Origin: DATCVA01 sp036567205
GTDB taxonomy: Bacteria; Pseudomonadota; Gammaproteobacteria; Burkholderiales; Burkholderiaceae_B
Assembly (NCBI GenBank): GCA_036567205.1
Contig: DATCVA010000301.1
Span: 1-9,214, forward strand
Direction: 5' to 3'
Length of the DNA stretch: 9,214 nt
The translations under genes and the position numbers were made by a program. Of the stretch, positions 6,877-9,214 are shown piece after piece; position 1 is the first letter of the stretch, and each line of letters opens with the position of its first letter. Below the pieces are notes generated by a model. That model was not told where the DNA came from, ran no database searches, and saw nothing but the letters and a program-made list of their open reading frames with translations.

Positions 6877-6902
6877 TAAAACGGCGGCACAGGTCAGCGT
6901 GC

Positions 6903-6959
6903 TTCCGGCAGGCCAACTACTGGCGCAGAACAGGACATCCGGCGCACCCCTGCCCGGAA
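6903..6959. repeat. Inverted repeat upstream of glyQ
   Basis: TTCCGGCAGG (6903-6912) pairs with CCTGCCCGGAA (6949-6959) through 10 bp with a single bulged C at 6955. The loop is 36 nt and itself contains GGCGCA twice (6922-6927 and 6941-6946). It lies 51 nt before glyQ. It could be a protein-binding site or a leader hairpin if transcription starts upstream; no U-run follows, so it is not a terminator. Confidence 0.45.
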
Positions 6960-6969
6960 CCAGTTAAAA

Positions 6970-6999
6970 TTGAAAACTTTTGCGGCTTTTCGCTTTACT
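6970..6999 (+). promoter_or_regulatory. Candidate glyQ promoter very close to the start codon
   Basis: TTGAAA (6970-6975) and TTTACT (6994-6999) are -35/-10-like hexamers with an 18-nt spacer. Transcription would begin roughly 6-11 nt later, at or just before the glyQ ATG, giving a leaderless or near-leaderless mRNA. That would fit the missing Shine-Dalgarno. An alternative -10, TAAAAT at 6965-6970, lacks a recognisable -35. Confidence 0.3.
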
Positions 7000-7010
7000 G
7001 GCTCCTTCAC

Positions 7011-7919
7011 ATGCTCACTTTTCAGCAAATTATTCTAACGCTCCAGCACTACTGGGATAAACAGGGCTGCGCCCTTTTGCAGCCATACGACATGGAAGTG
7101 GGCGCGGGTACGTCGCACACAGCCACATTTTTACGCTCTATCGGCCCCGAGCCATGGCGCGCGGCGTATGTCCAGCCATCACGCCGCCCCAAAGACGGAC
7201 GCTACGGCGAAAACCCCAACCGCCTGCAACATTACTATCAGTACCAGGTGGTTCTGAAACCGGCTCCGCCCGATATCCTGGACCTCTACATCGGATCGCT
7301 TGAAGCGCTCGGTATCAATCCCAAAGAACATGACATCCGATTCGTCGAGGACGATTGGGAAAACCCCACATTGGGGGCATGGGGTCTGGGCTGGGAAGTC
7401 TGGCTCAACGGCATGGAGGTCACGCAATTCACCTACTTCCAGCAGGTGGGCGGGCTGGACTGCTTTCCCACAACCGGCGAAATCACCTATGGTCTTGAAC
7501 GGCTGGCCATGTATTTGCAAGAGGTAGAGAGCGTTTATGATCTGGTCTGGACCGAAGGCATTAACGGCCAGCGTGTGTTGTACCGCGATGTGTTCCACCA
7601 AAACGAAGTCGAACAATCCACCTACAATTTTGAACATGCCTCGACCACCATGCTGTTTGCGCACTTCAACGATTACGAAGCGGAGGCTACACGACTGATT
7701 CAAGTCCCGCTGGCGCTGCCAGCGTACGAAGCCACGCTCAAAGCCGCACACACCTTTAATATGCTTGATGCGCGAGGCGCCATCAGCGTCACTGAGCGGG
7801 CCGCTTACATTGGCCGTATCCGCAATTTATCGCGCGCCGTTGCGCAAGCTTATTTTGATTCACGCGAACAATTAGGTTTTCCCATGCTTAGCAACCGCCT
7901 CAGCACGGAGGCTGCATAA
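7011..7919 (+). CDS. glyQ: Glycyl-tRNA synthetase alpha subunit
   Basis: A 302-residue class II aminoacyl-tRNA synthetase subunit carrying the catalytic core of the bacterial (alpha-beta)2 GlyRS, which activates glycine with ATP and charges tRNA-Gly. The N-terminus TFQQIILTLQHYW (3-15) is the normal family start. Visible blocks are QPYDMEVGAGTSHTATFLR (24-42), the class II motif 2 region around YVQPSRRPKDGRYGENPNR (53-71), FVEDDWENPTLGAWGLGWEVW (111-131) and motif 3 TGEITYGLERLAMY (155-168). Length is normal. No Shine-Dalgarno is visible: the bases before the ATG are TGGCTCCTTCAC. The stop TAA shares its last A with the glyS ATG, so both subunits are made from one coupled transcript. Confidence 0.98.
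   Translation: MLTFQQIILTLQHYWDKQGCALLQPYDMEVGAGTSHTATFLRSIGPEPWRAAYVQPSRRPKDGRYGENPNRLQHYYQYQVVLKPAPPDILDLYIGSLEALGINPKEHDIRFVEDDWENPTLGAWGLGWEVWLNGMEVTQFTYFQQVGGLDCFPTTGEITYGLERLAMYLQEVESVYDLVWTEGINGQRVLYRDVFHQNEVEQSTYNFEHASTTMLFAHFNDYEAEATRLIQVPLALPAYEATLKAAHTFNMLDARGAISVTERAAYIGRIRNLSRAVAQAYFDSREQLGFPMLSNRLSTEAA
7907..7911 (+). promoter_or_regulatory. Ribosome binding site of glyS inside the end of glyQ
   Basis: GGAGG lies 7 nt before the glyS ATG at 7919, within the last codons of glyQ. It supports that start and translation of beta in step with alpha. Confidence 0.8.
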
Positions 7920-9214
7920 TGACTTCCTCAGCACCCGTACTTGCCCAACCACTGCTGATCGAGCTACTGACAGAAGAGCTGCCTCCGAAGGCGCTGCACA
8001 AGCTTGGACTTGCCTTTGCCCAAGGCATAAAAACGACACTGGAAAAAAAACACCTGCTTGGCCCGGACAGCATAACCACCGACTTCGCCACCCCGCGGCG
8101 CCTTGCCGTACGCTTCAGTGAAGCCCTGGCCCAGGCGCCCGAACAGTCTTACACCGAAAAGCTCATGCCCGCCAAGGTGGGCTTGACAGAGGACGGCAAG
8201 GCCACCCCTGCCCTGGCAAAAAAGCTGGCAAGCAAGGGGCTAGCCCACCTGACACCCGCGGATCTGACCCGTGAGTCCGATGGCAAGCAAGACTATCTAT
8301 TTGCAACCGGGATGGCAACCGGCGCACTGCTTAAAGAAGGTCTGCAAGAAGCACTGGACTATGCCATTGCCAATCTGCCTATACCCAAAGTCATGCGCTA
8401 CCAATTGGCCGACGGAGTAAGCAGCGTCAAATTCGTGCGCCCGGCGCACCAGTTAATTGCACTATGGGGAACAGAAGTCGTTCCGGTACGTGCCTTGGGG
8501 CTGGATGCCGGCCAGGTTACCCTGGGCCATCGATTCATGGCCAACGAACGCATTTCGATCGCTGGCGCAACCAGCTATGAAGACCAATTGCTGACCCAGG
8601 GAAAAGTAGTTGCTCCGTTTATTGCTCGCCGCGACGCCATTAACGAGCAATTGCAGGCGCACGCCGGCAAGCTTGGCGCCACGCTGGGCAATGATCCCGA
8701 GGTCGCCGCCCTGCTCGACGAAGTAACGGCACTGGTCGAGCATCCCACTGTATATGTCGGCGAGTTCGAGCAGCAGTTCCTGAGCGTTCCACCCGAGTGC
8801 CTGATTTTGACCATGCGTCTGAATCAAAAATATTTTCCGCTGTTTGATCCCGCTACCGGCAAGCTCACACATCGCTTCTTGATTGTAAGCAATATGCAAG
8901 TCGACGACCCGATCAATATTGTTCAAGGCAATCAGCGCGTGGTCCGCCCGCGTCTTGCCGATGCACAGTTCTTTTTTGAGATGGACCGTAAACTGCCGCT
9001 GTCTGCTCGTGTCGAAGGGCTGGCCGATAGCGTCTATCACAACAAGCTGGGCTCACAGCTCGAGCGCGTTGAACGAGTACGTCAAATTGCACGCTATCTT
9101 GCTGCGCAACTAGGGGCCAACGAACAGCATGCCGATCGTGCGGCATTGCTGGCTAAAGCCGACCTGAGCTCAAACATGGTTGCCGAATTTCCCGAATTAC
9201 AAGGGATTATGGGC
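7919..9214 (+). CDS. glyS: Glycyl-tRNA synthetase beta subunit, 3' end outside window
   Basis: An open frame of 432 codons runs without a stop from ATG 7919 to the last base. The full family protein is about 690-700 residues, so roughly the first three-fifths is present. The beta subunit binds and positions tRNA-Gly for the GlyQ catalytic subunit. Recognisable segments are PLLIELLTEELPPKAL near the N-terminus, DFATPRRLAVRF, LPIPKVMRY then FVRPAHQLIALW, LGHRFM, VEHPTVYVGEF, ILTMRLNQKYFPLFD, NQRVVRPRLADAQFFFE and, at the edge, MVAEFPELQGIMG. All are in family order without gaps. A GGAGG lies 7 nt upstream, and the start codon overlaps the glyQ stop by one base. Confidence 0.97.
   Translation, partial: MTSSAPVLAQPLLIELLTEELPPKALHKLGLAFAQGIKTTLEKKHLLGPDSITTDFATPRRLAVRFSEALAQAPEQSYTEKLMPAKVGLTEDGKATPALAKKLASKGLAHLTPADLTRESDGKQDYLFATGMATGALLKEGLQEALDYAIANLPIPKVMRYQLADGVSSVKFVRPAHQLIALWGTEVVPVRALGLDAGQVTLGHRFMANERISIAGATSYEDQLLTQGKVVAPFIARRDAINEQLQAHAGKLGATLGNDPEVAALLDEVTALVEHPTVYVGEFEQQFLSVPPECLILTMRLNQKYFPLFDPATGKLTHRFLIVSNMQVDDPINIVQGNQRVVRPRLADAQFFFEMDRKLPLSARVEGLADSVYHNKLGSQLERVERVRQIARYLAAQLGANEQHADRAALLAKADLSSNMVAEFPELQGIMG

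Larger units (their letters stand above)
6684..7010. other. Divergent intergenic region between crotonase and glyQ
   Basis: This 327-nt region has no credible gene. From left to right it holds the crotonase ribosome site and leader, a candidate minus-strand promoter, the fold-back element at 6776-6876, the inverted repeat at 6903-6959, and an AT-richer stretch with promoter-like hexamers just before glyQ. No T-box, riboswitch or tRNA was recognised. Confidence 0.7.

Noticed and set aside
6524..6916. Minus-strand frame extending the crotonase region upstream through the fold-back element
   Set aside because: It is in a different frame from the crotonase, crosses the inverted-repeat element, and has no recognisable protein signature.
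6684..7010. T-box or glycine riboswitch controlling glyQS
   Set aside because: No T-box sequence, specifier loop or glycine aptamer core was recognisable, and T-boxes are not expected in betaproteobacteria.
8462..9040. Long open frame on the minus strand inside glyS (192 codons), with smaller ones at 8575-8814 and 8913-9146
   Set aside because: It lies wholly antisense to clearly conserved GlyS sequence, shows no recognisable motif, and has no upstream ribosome site.

Overview
The window reads as bacterial chromosome from a betaproteobacterium, most likely order Burkholderiales and plausibly Alcaligenaceae (Bordetella/Pusillimonas-like). The grounds are the HAD-phosphatase/pcnB/folK run, a ~507-residue class I fumarase, split-subunit GlyQ/GlyS, and moderately GC-rich codon use. 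The placement rests on gene content and remembered protein sequences, not on a search.

Layout: (1) 1-2515, plus strand: the 3' part of a HAD-IB phosphatase, pcnB (poly(A) polymerase I) and folK (HPPK). They are tightly packed, with a 9-nt gap and then a 4-nt ATGA overlap. (2) 2512-6683, minus strand, transcribed right to left: an enoyl-CoA hydratase/isomerase (crotonase), class I fumarase, a double-hotdog MaoC/FAS1-like hydratase of the mesaconyl-C4-CoA/itaconyl-CoA hydratase type, and a CitE-like CoA-ester lyase. The gaps are 64-82 nt and hold small hairpins. (3) 6684-7010: a divergent intergenic region with a ~101-109 bp fold-back element and a second, smaller inverted repeat. (4) 7011-9214, plus strand: glyQ and the 5' part of glyS, which runs off the window.

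The plus-strand genes are housekeeping: RNA 3'-end metabolism, folate synthesis and tRNA-Gly charging. The minus-strand block looks metabolic. A class I fumarase (a family with known mesaconase activity), a mesaconyl/itaconyl-CoA hydratase-type protein and a citramalyl-CoA-lyase-type protein together suggest breakdown of a branched C5 dicarboxylate (mesaconate, itaconate or citramalate) to acetyl-CoA and pyruvate. No CoA-transferase or regulator is in view, so this is an inference.

The most unusual non-coding object is the fold-back element at 6776-6876. It has perfect 17-bp terminal inverted repeats, is flanked by TAA on both sides, and has a core that resembles, from memory, Neisseria Correia elements. 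It looks like a non-autonomous MITE or a structured repeat. No CRISPR array, tRNA/rRNA gene, prophage or complete insertion sequence was seen.
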